A program made the translations under genes and the position numbers. From positions 62,001-126,000 of the forward strand of contig NW_006917099.1 in the NCBI RefSeq assembly GCF_000516985.1: a stretch of 64,000 bases of DNA, in the 5' to 3' direction. The stretch comes from Pestalotiopsis fici W106-1 (Eukaryota > Ascomycota > Sordariomycetes > Amphisphaeriales > Sporocadaceae). The notes beneath the pieces were generated by a model. It saw nothing but the letters and a program-made list of their open reading frames with translations, was not told the origin of the DNA and searched no databases. Of the stretch, positions 11,624-24,400 are shown one piece after another; position 1 is the stretch's first letter, and the number at the start of each line of letters is the position of its first letter.

Positions 11624-13796
11624 TCACACAAGCAAGATGTCTTGCTCTTCGATGCCCAAATTCTCCACCTCGCCATGCATCATGTCATGAACATACGCCT
11701 GGCCGATTATCTGATAATTCGCACCCTCAGGATTACTACAACGCAGTACATGCGGCGTCTTTGCATAATTGAGCACACACACTTTATCTCCCTCTTGCAG
11801 ACTCAACGGGCCAAAGCCAAAGCGACCCATCGAGGTCATGAAGGGCCTTTTCCCCATAAGGAAAAAAGCACTATCACTCATGTACTTGATGCAGGGTGTG
11901 TTTGGGCCGATAAGTCCCATGGCTTCCTTGTCAGCCTCGATTATTGCAGGGTCCAGAGGACCGGCAAAGGCACACTCGTGAAGTAGACTAAAAGGAACCA
12001 TAAGCAGCAATCGAGATGGGGGTTTGATCATGCATGTCGACTTACATAAGACTGTCAAAGTCAACATCTAATTTTTCCATTAGCTCAGCCCAACGAGCGA
12101 GGCTCACTTTGAATGTCCGGTATGTCTCGTACGTCAAAGTGTAGCGTACCCTTTCCGTCATGTCGCCCACAAGCGATCGCCAATACCCGTCAAGCGTGAA
12201 CCTTACCCGACCTTCATCCTCCTTGGTGCACATCGTCGTTGGGTCGTCCGGCAGGTTGTCAACCTGGTCGCCCAGAACAGCCTTGGCTAGCGATTTCTCC
12301 CAAGCATGGAATCTCAAAAATCTCTGCTTACCTTCCTCAACAGAAGTGAGCTGGTCTTTCCATTTGATGACATCAACCAACTCGGGAAGCAATGTCTCGA
12401 CGGTATCGAAGATCTTTCCACACACAGAGATCGCGCGGGGGTTTTCTGGCAGTGGCGGAACTCTCTTTCCGCGGCTGGCATCATAATGATGTTTGGCAGT
12501 AGTCGATGCTATGTGTCGCTCAAGAGGGAGTAGCAGCTCTTGGGGATGCGTCGGGCTGTCGCCCAGATTGTGGTAATCGGGACACCAGCTGGGTAAGCCC
12601 GCCCTTTTCTTCTCCGAGGACCATGCAAGAGTGAGGAGGTACCACCAATTCATCGCTGATGGGTTCACGTTGGCCAAAAGAAAGCGCGTCAACTTGGTGT
12701 AGAGCTCCCACGCGTCCATGTCTCTACCTATCCCGACTCTCTGGAGATCCTGTCCGGAGAAAAAGCCGAGGATTCCGAACACTCTATCCCGAGCATCATA
12801 ACAATGATGATTTCTGGTTGTAGAAACGAGCAACCTCATCAGTGCGAATGGTACTTCTTGTGGATTAGCAAGGCTTTGGGTATATTTGCGAATGTCGAAC
12901 ACAACTTCGGTCCCGCCAGGCAGAGGGAGAGGCTTGAAGCCATTGGCATCCCGAAGGCGATGGCGCAAATCTGGGCCATTCCGCACGGCATCGTCAAGCA
13001 CGTCCCATGGTATCTCCCCATCTCCGTACAGTACTCTGATGTGCCTCGCCAATGCAGCCTCTTGAACGATCCACAGCCGGGAGAAATAGTTGTTGTTGAT
13101 GATCTTGGTCACAGCACCCCATTGTGGCGAGGAAAATGCCGGCAAGCCTTTGTCCACAGGCGAGGCCTGATCGAATTCCCAGGCTTGACTCATGACCTCT
13201 CTGGCTACCGCGCTGACCTTTGGTAGCAACGAAATGGCTTCGTCTCCATGTTCCGGGTCACAGCCCAGCCACACCCAAACTTGAGTTGCCTGACGGTAGA
13301 TGCTGTGCATCATGTTGATCTGAACAAATTTCTCTTCCCCATCAGACTGGTTGATACAAACGGCATCAATCCATAGCGGCAGAGACGAGCGCCGCCTAGC
13401 GAGATAGGGCAGAGCATTCTTCAGATTTCCGTGGATCCGGAGTTCGGAGTCGTTGCATCGAAAAGGAAAGGTGTGGCCAAGGTCGCCCCATGTGTAGGAA
13501 AGCGCGTCGAACTCTACTGATGCATTAGGGCCTTGCTCCTGTATCTGGACAGTCTTGAGAGCCCATACAACGATTCCATCACGAATAGAGTGATGAAGCA
13601 GTCGGATCTCACCGGGCTTGAGAGGAGTATACCGAAAAGGGACTGTCATCATGGAACGTGAAAGGTGAAGAAAAGGAATAGAGACGGTTGTTCCGTTTCG
13701 TGGGAGCCTGGTAATGTCATCGGGCCCAGTGAATTTGGGGGCCAAGCACCCATGTCTATTGCCCCTCTCTCCTGGGCAATGATTGGCTGTGCACAT
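11624..13796 (-). CDS. HET-domain (heterokaryon incompatibility) protein
   Basis: Exons 13796-12046 and 11987-11624 (donor GTAAGT, acceptor TTTTAG) give 704 residues. The HET domain is clear: PLKPGEIRLL near residue 55, FDALSYTWGD near 97, LPLWIDAVCINQ near 140 and QVWVWLG near 172. HET proteins trigger cell death or growth arrest after fusion of unlike cells; many are standalone and unpaired. The C-terminal exon (…GANYQIIGQAYVHDMMHGE) matches the common tail of fungal HET proteins. The first 48 residues before MMTVPF are low in recognisable motifs, so translation could begin at 13652 instead. A 704-residue length is normal for the family; no lesion is visible. Confidence 0.88.
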
Positions 13797-16127
13797 GATC
13801 CGTGGTCAGGGTCAAGATGACAGGGTAATGTGCTGGGTGAAAAGTCTCAACGGGTAACGCTCCTATTCTTGACAAGATGGAACCGAATCTTTCTATTCGG
13901 ATCCCGATCATCCTCGATAGACATTCGATACGAGACTCACCTATGATGACTGAATGTCAGAATAAGCGAAGAAATTGAGACGATGTGAAAGTATCTCATT
14001 GGGCTACAAAATGCAGGCACAGAAAAAATATGTTCCTAGGTAGTGTATTCAGCTTGACCTTGCGTACACTGGCTGTGTACAATCAGAGAAAGATGCTGTT
14101 GCACCCATGGGTTAGCAACAACCATTTTCCAATGTCTTGAGTTGGGTACTGCCCCGATGGTTTGCTAGACTTCTCGAGTTCGTATACTAACTAAGTCCTG
14201 AACATCACTAGTCTTACACCTTAAAGTGACGAGACAATTGGGTAGCTAATACTGCTGTGGGACATTGACGACGGCTCTATTCAATGCTTATCGTGTCTCT
14301 GACTTACTTGCTCGGTTTCCTTGGTTTTGTTTGAGGCGAGGTATCTTGTCTTCAGCGTCGTCCATTGTCAGTTTCTGGATAAGTAGCAATTCGCATTATC
14401 GAAAATGGTGAACTTTAAATTAGGATTGAGCGCAACGAGTCTGCAATTCGTTCGAGTCGTGGTAACGTCAATTCATAGCAACAAACCGTTTTTGATAGAA
14501 AAGCTTTAAATCAGCTGTTTATATCTAAATGCAATTATATTGCCTACATCTTCCAATCATATCTTCCTGAGTCTAAGTGACATTGCCGAACTTGGATTAG
14601 ACTTGCGGCTCCGATTCTACTAATGCTGCAGCGATTTGGACGTCGTCTTTCGGCTTTGCTTTTTGCTTTCGAGCGCCACATATCGTAACTAAGTCCTGTC
14701 ATTCTTGGGTACCCCTCGTCGCTTCAAGTGTTGTTCCGTCGGCCGTTGTCTCATGTAGCCTGCAATCCTGGAGTAATTATTTGAGCGCAAATGGCTTTCA
14801 ATATTTCAAAATTGCAACATGATATGCTAGGACAAAGTGGATTGTCAAAGCATCAAGGTAAGGCTGTGCTTGCCCCAAGGGTTCTACAAAGTACAAAATT
14901 TTCTCTTCGACCTGGTGGCTAAAAGCTCCGACATTTGTAGTGGCTGGAACATTCAGAGGCAGAGGCCCAGCGTCTCAGGCGGCGTTCGCTAGTTTTGGTA
15001 TTTTTGACAGGATGACGGCGGTTTGAACGCAGTATGCCGCTGACATGAAAAATGATCAAAAAAATAGCTGCGTTGTACCGCCTCAGGAGTAGAAGAATGC
15101 TGGAATTGAGACGAGAGGTTTTCGACTTATAGGACTACTTTGGTCGACCTCTGCAACACCTCAATCTTCCTGTTTCGGAATGCTGCACAGATGCTAGGTA
15201 TTAGCTAACCTAGGTTAGTACCTAACTAACCTAACCTACCTACTATAAGTGATATGGTACCTTACAGGTAGGCTGCCCGCCTTGTTCAGCGTTTTCCCAA
15301 ACAGACCCAACGTATATTCCATCGCTTTCCTCACAATCCAATGCAGCACTGGATGGATATATTTAAAGAAAATTCAATTGCCATATACTTAGCACAAGAC
15401 GGAAATTCTCCTACCTCGTGGGCTCTTGAGACACTGACTTGTCGAAATATATGACCTCGGTAACAGGTTACAGCGACATGCACGTTAGCTGGATTGCAGT
15501 TAGCGCACACCATGGGTGGAAACCCGCCTTAGCCAATATACATGTGGCCTATTAGGCGGGTACCTACATACCTAACCTAGAAACTTATTGTAAGAATATT
15601 TCCATAACTGGTTGACTTTGAATAATAAAATGATATAGGTCTATAAATTAGATCACATTTCCATGCCCTAAACAAAAATGATTAGCAAAGATGATTATAT
15701 GCCTCCCAGTCTTAGCTCAAGAGCTACCTTTCATTGGGACCGTGGACTCTCTCCTTAACACGACGAAATACCTACCATCCATTCTCCCTTAGAAACTGCA
15801 TTGATTGTGCTGATTTGGCCAAAGGTGAACTTTTTGATTGGAAATATCCTTCCAAATTTGCGTGACACATTGAATTGCTTTCGCAGTTGCGTCCAATCGG
15901 CTGGACAGAGCCCCTCTCCCGTGTTGGTGGGGGATGTTGCCTGCTGCTGCCTGAGCCAAAACGTCTCCGCCTACTTGCCGTTGCCTGAAGAATCACGACC
16001 ACCACAGAACGAAAACGTGCCCTGTAAAGAATATAAAACGATCAGACATTGCTATAGTCTCTCGTAGTATATCAGGGACTGGAAGAAAGAAGATTGAACA
16101 AGGTCAGCTCATACCACAACCGAAGCA
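13797..16127. other. Gene-poor intergenic stretch of 2.3 kb
   Basis: No frame here has recognisable motifs. From 15195 to 15245 and near 15560 there are runs of TACCTA/TAGGTTAG-type short palindromic repeats. The segment separates the divergent HET gene and the DUF7730-like gene, so both promoters lie within it. Confidence 0.4.
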
Positions 16128-17372
16128 ATGGCGCGGCCACCCGTGATCGGCCACTGGGCCGACCCCGACTTTGATCCTCAGATGCAGTCACCGCTGTTCA
16201 ATATTTTGCCCTCAGAGATACGCGACTTCATTTTCCGATACGCGCTGCAGGAGTACTGTTCCGCCGAAGTCCAGGCCAAGCTGCCGAACCTCGCCGTCCG
16301 CCACGACCACGAGCCGGTGGAAGAGGAGGAGGAGACGCCATCCGTCGACATTGCAGTGGGTCCGAGTATCAACGCCGCTCGGCGCGTCGCCCGGCGCGCC
16401 CCCTATGGTTACGACTGGCTCCGCCCAGACAATGTTGAACCCATGACGGTAACCACAGCGCTGCTACGAACATGCCGACGGGTCTACATCGAAGCGTATG
16501 AACTGCCTGCGTGGCAGAGAGAGCACAGATTTTATATGATGCGGGGAGACTATGGGGCCAAGGCCGTTTGTTCCATCGACACGCTACGCACCCACTTTGA
16601 GCAGCACTTAGCAGCCGGGATCTATTGGCGATTATCGCCCACAGCAGTAGAAGACAATGACGAACAGGTGAGGTTGGGAGAGGAGGCGCCGCAGCAGCAG
16701 CATCCAAGACAAAAATTTATCCGGCGCGGCCTGATCCGCCGTGTACGATTGTTTACACAATTATTTTGGCTTGAGGACTCGAACAGCCCCCTCCACTTCT
16801 GGCGTCTCGTCACAGAAACTCCCTGGCTTGGACGCGTGGAGCACCTTCGCATCACGATCCGTCGCGGCGATTGGTGGAACTGGGAGTCGAAGCAGTCTCT
16901 CAGCATCAACCCTTTCCGGGGCACCGTGAGCACGAGGGTCATGAGCGAGGACATTGAGCGTGCAGCGGCGCGGGCCGCCGCCGGCGACAACGACATCAAC
17001 CCCGACTTTTCCCCGCGCGCCTGGGGCCTCGCCTTTCAGCACCTGCGGTGCCTGGAGACGCTCACCATTGACTTTGAGACGGCCGAGGACCAGCGGCAGG
17101 AGCTGGACCGCATCGTTGAGTGGGCGGTCGGATGGAAGCTGCCGCTAGCGCCGGGCCTCTTTGGCCGGCCGCGGTTCCTCAGCGCCCAGGGCCGCCCCGT
17201 CGAAAAGATGAGCTGGCGCGGCCAGGCCTGGCACTCGCAGCCGGGTCTCTTTGGCCGGCCCAGTACCGCAGTTGGACGACCCCCAAGGCTGTATGTCAGT
17301 ACTGTGACTTGGGTGCATTGTGAGGACAGAGACTGGAGGAGGGATGATAACGTGCAGGGTACCGCCGTATGA
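16128..17372 (+). CDS. DUF7730-like (F-box-like N-terminus) fungal protein
   Basis: Single exon of 414 residues from an ATG in good context (AGCAATGGC). The N-terminal block SPLFNILPSEIRDFIFRYAL is the typical short helix-loop of fungal DUF7730/F-box-like proteins, followed by LLRTCRRVYIEA, FTQLFWLE, and the late WELRITIRRGDWW-type and RLYVSTVTWV segments seen in that family. Acidic (EPVEEEEE) and Gln-rich stretches lie in loops. A short sequence PGLFGRP occurs twice near residues 343 and 378 (nucleotides near 17153 and 17242). Base composition is notably GC-richer than neighbours. Biochemical role unknown; F-box-like proteins may act in ubiquitin ligases. Confidence 0.75.
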   Translation: MARPPVIGHWADPDFDPQMQSPLFNILPSEIRDFIFRYALQEYCSAEVQAKLPNLAVRHDHEPVEEEEETPSVDIAVGPSINAARRVARRAPYGYDWLRPDNVEPMTVTTALLRTCRRVYIEAYELPAWQREHRFYMMRGDYGAKAVCSIDTLRTHFEQHLAAGIYWRLSPTAVEDNDEQVRLGEEAPQQQHPRQKFIRRGLIRRVRLFTQLFWLEDSNSPLHFWRLVTETPWLGRVEHLRITIRRGDWWNWESKQSLSINPFRGTVSTRVMSEDIERAAARAAAGDNDINPDFSPRAWGLAFQHLRCLETLTIDFETAEDQRQELDRIVEWAVGWKLPLAPGLFGRPRFLSAQGRPVEKMSWRGQAWHSQPGLFGRPSTAVGRPPRLYVSTVTWVHCEDRDWRRDDNVQGTAV

Positions 17373-17688
17373 CTTTAGGCTCAGGTATCCTCTTACGATA
17401 GCTCGAATTAATTTTGACTTGATACTCACAAGGCTCATGCATTACGCCTTCATTTAAGTATGCACCGGGAAGCCCACCTTGCAGCTGAGATAAGATTCTT
17501 TAGGGTCGCCATTTAAAATATGAACAATTCTTTTGTTGTCCCTGCTGATATAATAAGATGAACAACTCAGAGCCAGAAACCAACAAATAGAACTAAATTA
17601 TCGGTAACTCCCAACTTTAAACTGATCCAACCCCATTTCCCATCCCAAATCAATTTACAAGGCACATAACTGCTACTCTGAAGAAGAT
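17373..17688. other. Short intergenic between convergent genes
   Basis: 316 bases between the stop codons of the DUF7730-like gene and the minus-strand membrane protein; AT-rich, nothing else seen. Confidence 0.4.
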
Positions 17689-20190
17689 TTAAGAATTTCG
17701 GTTCACGAATTTTACCCTGCCGCCATCCATTTCACTTGCTTCGACCCCCACAAGGTTTTCTTTCATCTTGTAGCAATTATCCTTGGCAATTGCCCGATCC
17801 ATCGCGTTATTACCGTTTGCGATCAATGTATATAAATCATCCGATAAGAGTTGAGAGATCGTATGCCAAATGTTTCCGCATCTCGAATACCTCACCTGCC
17901 CCACGTAAAGTGTTGTTATTGCGGCAACGCATATCAAGTAAACAACTATGAGTGTAGCGACGGATATGAAACCACCGCACGTATACTGGGAACAAGGGCC
18001 TGGGGTCCTGACAACAGTGGTCGTTGCAAGCTGGACTGGCTCTGCGGGGTAGTTGAGCTTGAGCGACTCGATATAAGCACCAGTTGTCAACATGTAGATG
18101 AGGGACTGCACAGCATAGGCTGCACGGCCAGAACTGGTGATGATGTTCCCCATCAATGCGACAAATTCATAGTGTATAGGCACTGGCGCCAAATAACAGC
18201 CCAGACAAAGGGGGATGGTCTGGTTTGATCCGATAGCATAGCCCATGTTCCAGTAGACGAGCGTCTCTGGGATCCGAGATGCGAGCATACCAATAGTCAT
18301 GGTGCTGTTGGGATCTGCAGGCGGAAATACATCAAGAGCAGGCCCGCTGTCTGGTTCTTGGTGCAGATCCATGTCGAATATACCTCTTTTCATGTGACTC
18401 AGGTTGCCTGACTTGACATCAAGGAAGTTTTCAACTTCGCTTGTATCGGACTGTAATGTCGTCAAATTCCACGGGATCACCGGCTCCTTGAGGGCGGTTT
18501 CTGCTTCCAGGTGCACCACATAACGCTCGGTGCTGAGAGCAGGAAAACACAACGTAGCATTAACGTAGCGATCAGGAGCAATGGTGAAGCTCAGCCATTC
18601 TCCGTCGCGATGTCCGTCTGTGATGGGGTGGCTTTCATTATCCGCAGGCCAGTCCTCAACGTTTGCATTCGATACAATGGCCATGTATAGAGGAACACCC
18701 CATGACCAAGGCATACTCGAAGAGTCCCACCTCATAGAGGAATCAAGATTGGGTGCACTGTTCCCAGATGAGACGATACATATTGACGATTGAGGGTAGT
18801 TGGCAATTGGAAAGTCCGGGCGAACAATTGGTACATTGCACCGAAAGCCAATCGTTTCGCATGTCCCCGCGCTACAATTTGATATGTCTTGTCCGCTGTT
18901 TCGCAAACTGGCCGCTGCGTCTAGCGTCCCGGTTAACCATGCGAGCGCTGGCGCGACAGGGTTATCCAATTGCTCGTCCAACAAATACTTGACCTCCATG
19001 ACAGGTGGCATGCAAGAGACTCTGGAATTCAACACCATTCCTGTACCGCGATAGTCTCTTACTGAGGTCCTCGTATTACTGTCCGCGAAGGGGAGAAGAC
19101 CTTGCTGGACAAGACCAGTGTCGCTGAAACCATTATTATCTGGCGGGACGCTGCTATTAATGCGCCTTTCACCGAATAAAGAAAGAACTGGCGTCGATTC
19201 CAAAAGGTCGACAAAGTTCATGGCCCATTGAGGCCCGTGGCCCTCTGGAACATAGAACAGGCTCTGAACATTTGTCGAGTTGATACCTCCTACAATTGTG
19301 AAATCGTGCAAATCGGACAGGAGAATTGTCGATGAGAACTGAAGACTGAGTGCGATAAGTGAAAGGAGGGATAAAAGCCAGAACTCTGGGTACAGGAGCA
19401 CAGCTGTTGGCCTGTGCGAAAGCATGAGCTGTACCAGCTTTCTCGGTCCATCATTGACGCCTCTAAAGACTGAGAAAAACGCTGCGTCGGGCTTGCGCAC
19501 AGAGCGCTTCTCTAGAATCAGAGCCGCCACCAACGACGTGCACACGATTGACTGAGTCGAGACCAGAACGCGCAGTGCGAGAGAGCACAAGGTAATGGTT
19601 TGGGTCATCCAATTGTGCAAAGCCAGGATACGCCACAAGTCGGTTGCCGTCTTTCCTTCAGGCTCGGTACCGTATCCGAACCACAGAAAGATCAGGAAAC
19701 CAAGGACACCTAAGGCCCCTAGGGATCCACCAAAGATGCTCAATAATCCTACAACGCCCAGGGACTCTTTCAATGGAAGAGCCGGTCGATGAGAAACCTT
19801 GACTGTGGAGGTGGAACCAGTACGCCAAGTACTGCTTCCACTCTCAGCACTTTGGTACATTTTAGGGTACTTGTGTATGTCTCCCATATTGCCTGATGCA
19901 GCGCTCGACCCCTTGGCGCTGTCGCTATCACGACTTTGGTCATGGCTCTCAACAGGTGGCAGGTGGAAAGGTGCAACTGGCGCATTTGTTGGCGGCGCAA
20001 GCCCACGAGCGTCGCATCTGTCCGGTGTCGTACTGCGATACCCGTGATTCGTCTCCCAGCTGCCAGCTGACTGAGTTGAACCTTGGCCGGTCATTTGGAT
20101 GGCGTCGATGGCAGACTCCTGGTGCTGGTGGTGTGGTACTTCATTGCTGTAAGAATGGAGCAAGGCACCATCTCTGACTTCGTCGTTCAT
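17689..20190 (-). CDS. Large uncharacterised fungal membrane protein
   Basis: Single exon, 833 residues. About 125 polar, Ser/Pro/His-rich residues precede a cluster of membrane helices: GLLSIFGGSLGALGVLGFLIFLWFGYG, then ALHNWMTQTITLCSLALRVLVSTQ, SLVAALILEK and LLSLLSLIALSLQFSSTILL. A roughly 350-residue extracytosolic segment with many N-glycosylation sites and paired cysteines (CSAGTCETIGFRC) follows, and a last helix (FISVATLIVVYLICVAAITTLYV) leads into a cytosolic tail. Such proteins are common in Pezizomycotina and have no assigned function that I know of. The layout suggests a surface receptor or wall-associated protein, which is inference only. Confidence 0.75.
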   Translation of the reverse strand: MNDEVRDGALLHSYSNEVPHHQHQESAIDAIQMTGQGSTQSAGSWETNHGYRSTTPDRCDARGLAPPTNAPVAPFHLPPVESHDQSRDSDSAKGSSAASGNMGDIHKYPKMYQSAESGSSTWRTGSTSTVKVSHRPALPLKESLGVVGLLSIFGGSLGALGVLGFLIFLWFGYGTEPEGKTATDLWRILALHNWMTQTITLCSLALRVLVSTQSIVCTSLVAALILEKRSVRKPDAAFFSVFRGVNDGPRKLVQLMLSHRPTAVLLYPEFWLLSLLSLIALSLQFSSTILLSDLHDFTIVGGINSTNVQSLFYVPEGHGPQWAMNFVDLLESTPVLSLFGERRINSSVPPDNNGFSDTGLVQQGLLPFADSNTRTSVRDYRGTGMVLNSRVSCMPPVMEVKYLLDEQLDNPVAPALAWLTGTLDAAASLRNSGQDISNCSAGTCETIGFRCNVPIVRPDFPIANYPQSSICIVSSGNSAPNLDSSMRWDSSSMPWSWGVPLYMAIVSNANVEDWPADNESHPITDGHRDGEWLSFTIAPDRYVNATLCFPALSTERYVVHLEAETALKEPVIPWNLTTLQSDTSEVENFLDVKSGNLSHMKRGIFDMDLHQEPDSGPALDVFPPADPNSTMTIGMLASRIPETLVYWNMGYAIGSNQTIPLCLGCYLAPVPIHYEFVALMGNIITSSGRAAYAVQSLIYMLTTGAYIESLKLNYPAEPVQLATTTVVRTPGPCSQYTCGGFISVATLIVVYLICVAAITTLYVGQVRYSRCGNIWHTISQLLSDDLYTLIANGNNAMDRAIAKDNCYKMKENLVGVEASEMDGGRVKFVNRNS

Positions 20191-21417
20191 AATGGATTAG
20201 ACGGTGATACAGTCTGTGCGTATAATTGATAGAGAGGAAGTTGGGAGGATGTTCTCATTGTAATCTCAAAGCTCAAGCAGGAAGGCATTGACAGGTATAC
20301 TCTCAATCATGCGATAAGAACGATACAAATAATACACGAGCATTCCTGAAGCGGCAATCCATGATTAACCAATGGTCGGCCAAGCACAAATCAAATACGA
20401 ACAAACCGTTCCGATGTTAATATCGAACATCATTGGTGGGTGCATCAGCCGGTCCGCAGGATTGTGGCGGGAGCTGCAAAGAATCATGAACCTCCAATGA
20501 AAATACGGTTTATAAAAATAGGAGAATGTGGTGGCATGTTGCCTAGAACTTGGAGGGACATGAATTTTCAGCTGCACTTGGCCAAACACCGTCAACACCT
20601 CATTAAGACCAATCACTATTGAGGCCCTGAAAATAGGCTCTTTTCGCGTTATACTGCATAATGCGGAATGATGTTACATGAAGCTGAAGTACGAATACCA
20701 CCGTGTCGCCCACTCACCAGACGATTGCGCAACGGCACCTTGACCCTCCATGTGAGAAATATGACCACAATTACCGCACTGCACTTAGAATCCTCTTAGG
20801 CGTCGCTGTGCATTTATTGGTGGTTGAAAAACGTGCTCCATAGGCGATCAGGCTTCTGGGTTAGCATGTGGCTTGAATGTGCATGCATCTGAAACAGCTG
20901 TACCTGGTGGGGGCCTTTCCCGTCTATGTCTTTTTTTGTGTTCGCTGAGGGTGGGGGCCACAGGTGGCGGTTTCGGTCAGCTTGCCTGCATATCGAGGTC
21001 TGCTTAGCAAAATCTCTAATAGGCCTGTTTGTTCGCTTAGATACGCACCGATAATGAGCTCTCACTATGGCGCAGTCAAGAATTTGGATAGAGGAAGAGA
21101 GCAATGTACTAGGAAGAAATATCATTGATTAAAGAAAGGATACCATCATGTATGACCCTAGCTCTACGCCAGATTAGCTGGCAATCGCCCGCTTGATATC
21201 TGGTATCTCTAGGTCGCAGCACCGAAGCCAAGAATGGATTCCCGCTCCATCTTTCCCGGCCGCGGACTCCACCAATCCGTCCGATCGTTCTCCTACCAAA
21301 ACCGAGACTCACACCGTCGTTAGTGTATCAATATGCTTACACTGAATCTCGTTGTCCTTGCCGGCGGGTTGTGCAGCGCGGCCATTCACCTCGTCTTCCT
21401 AGAGACGAGGCTGCCGT
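20191..21417. other. Intergenic, no supported gene
   Basis: Between the start of the membrane protein and the 3' end of the kinase-ankyrin gene. Several short frames lack motifs and plausible starts. Confidence 0.4.
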
Positions 21418-24400
21418 TTATGATCCCAAGTTCACTTGAACCACACCTAGCAATCCTTCTTCTTCCTCAATCAAGACCATCCACCTGACTAGGAGTTCCT
21501 GTACCAAAGTGGAGATCTCGTCATTGTTCCAGGAGCGGCCAGATCTGGTCCACTTTACAGTATGGTCGTAAATGGTTTCTTCGTATGTAGTTTCCTCCCA
21601 TGGACCTATCACGTCGCATGTTAACCCTGCCTCTGCGTCATGAAAAGTGCGCAGACTTCATCACTCACCAGAATTATCTGTTCTTCTTGACCGTTGCGCA
21701 AGCCTTTCTTGGATGTATGCCGCAATTGTGTGGGGCATGACCTCCTTTGCACGAAGGATAAACCTGTCAAAGCACCAGCAGAGTTCCATGACGTATATCG
21801 AGTCAGACATCGCGTCCCTCGGCTTTTCACTGTCGTCTGCAGGGATGTTGTTAGCACATCGTATCACGGGGGTTTAGCTGGTGAAGCAAGCGTATCGTGG
21901 CTTGAGGGGCAGGACAGAGTGGAGTAGCTTTCTGGCCTACCTTCAACAAGTTCCCAGGTCAGACCCATGGACATCTGCACTGTGATGAAGAACTCGATCA
22001 GTGCCTCTCTGGGCAGCTCGGCTGTACGACGAGTTACGATCCTGGCAGGTGTTAATTAGAATGCCTCCGACGCGGGTCGAGTACCTACCACAACGGAATG
22101 CCGATCTGTTCCGAGCTCAAATAAGCACCAAGGTTGCGCATGTACTCGTATGAGCGTGCCGTGTTTCGCCGGAAGCCAGCCGTTATAGTCCTCAATTCTG
22201 ACTCTTCAAACCTGAATCTCTTCAGCTGCAAACCCAGACCATCGAGGGGCGTAGAGCCGTTCTTGTTGATGAGATTAGGGTTGAGCTCCTTGCCGATGCT
22301 CTGGAAGTGGTCTCTGATGATTTCAATGGCAACAGCATTGGAGCAAAATGCCGCGTAGTGAAGTGTACTGCTACCCGTGTTATCCGCTATCTCCAGATAC
22401 TCTTTTCCAGGGAACGTCCGCAAAAGCAGCCTCAATGTGGCATAACCGGTTGGGTTGCTCCCCATGCTGTCTGTATTTGGGTGAGCAGTGGTGGGCATCC
22501 ACAATTTGTGTCAAGAATAGACTCACCATGTTGCGTCCCCATTACAGCATAATGCAGTAGAGTCCTGCCAAGTGAGTCAGCAATGAAACGTGGTCGAGGG
22601 TTCATCTCGATCAAATATTCCATTTGTTCGAGAGTGAAGAGGTTGCTCATGATGGCATTCTCAACCATGTATGCAGTAAAGGTCATCGTGGTTTCCATTC
22701 GATTAACCATCTTGCCTTCATGTGAGATCAAGTCCATGTCGTAATCGAGATTGTAGCGAGTTCGGATATGCTCAGCAAATTTCAGATGCTCTTTCGCCCC
22801 TTCGATCAAGGCTGTCATGAACACGGTGTGATCGTCATGGCTCTTGGTGTTGAGTATGGTATATATGTCCATTCCTTCCGGACAGGGTAGGCTGCCATCT
22901 TCAATTGCGTTGATGAGTTTGAGTAGGAGATCAGGAAAAAATCTAGCGGCTCGATGGAAAACAGTGAGACCTTCCACCCTGTCCTGTATCATAGGGTCTG
23001 CCCCACGGCGCAGGAGAAGGAAAGCGACTTCGACTCTTCCGCGCTCTGCGGCCCAGTGAAGGGCGCTCATGCCGTTCTGGTCGTCAACCTCATTTAGGTC
23101 TGGGGAGTTGGTAGCGTCCAGAACGGCGGATACCATGTCTACATGTCCCTGGTAGCATGTGGAGATCAGTGGGTTTGTTCCCTGGCTGAACTCCGATAGA
23201 GAGAAGTGCTCCAACATCTCAGGATCCATGAGGAGATTCACCAGTTCTGTCAACTTGCTCATGGCTGTAGCTCCCCCGATACGTCGTCGAAGGAAATCGT
23301 TCATGCCGCAAATCTGTTGGAAAGCTTCAACCTTGGCTTCACCGAGAGACTGGTCAGGCCTCGTCAGACTAGCTGCTCCGCTCAAAAGGCTTGAATCATG
23401 GTTTTGGTAGATCTCTCGTATAAGATCCACATTAAATGCAGCGGCGGCAGCTGTCATTGGCGTCCATAAATCCTTTGATTTTACGACAGCGGTTGCTTTT
23501 AGGCCCACCAGATATCGTGCGGCATCGCCGTTGCTGAAATCCCACCCGCAGAATGTCGACAACAAAGGTGTGTTCCCGCTCGCATCGCGTATCTCAAGAT
23601 CAACAAGACCGCCCTTAGATGAGATTTCGAAGAGTCGCACAAGATCAGCAGTGTCTCTGCATTGGTTGAGGAAATGCAAGATAGTACGGCCAGTTTTGGT
23701 ATCTCGGTGGGTTGCATCTGCTCCATGTTCGAAAAGAAACGAAGCCACGTCAATATTGCCAGATGCGCAACTAATCCAAAGTGGTGTGTATGATGGCGTA
23801 GTACCAACATAATCGACTTCAGCGCCCAAATCTAGTACCAGAGTCTTGGCCAGCTCTAGATCTCCCATAGCAGCGGCCCGCTGAAGTAATGTGACGGAAA
23901 ACAAATCTGCCTTCTGGACGCATTTTAGTTTCCGGACGGATTCGATGAAGGACGCTTTTTGACTCAGTTGGAACTTCTCGTGAGGATTGTATCCCTCGAG
24001 AGAGTCCGAGTCAAATCTATCCTCTTCACTTTTTGTTTGACCTTCCAACGAAGACTGGATCGCCAGAATGTAGATGCCAAGGCATGTTATCTTCAGAGAT
24101 CCATAGATAGAAGAACACAGGTACTCATTGTACTCCCGTGGGTTTGACCGAATCCACTGCCGCAACGCAGTAAATGTTTGCGGCTGCGATATCTTATTGC
24201 CATGTACATCACTCAAAGATACCAGCAGTTCATTACTCGCAAGATCTGGCAGCTTTGAGCGGGTAATCGCGTCGATATCGTGGGGTACACGAAAGCCCAA
24301 CGATGAGAACACTGGTTCCAGGCTCGAGATGCCCTTGGCGGACTGTTTGAAGTGTGCAGTCTTGAGCCACTGGAGGCCCTGCTCTACATTTCTCGAAGTA

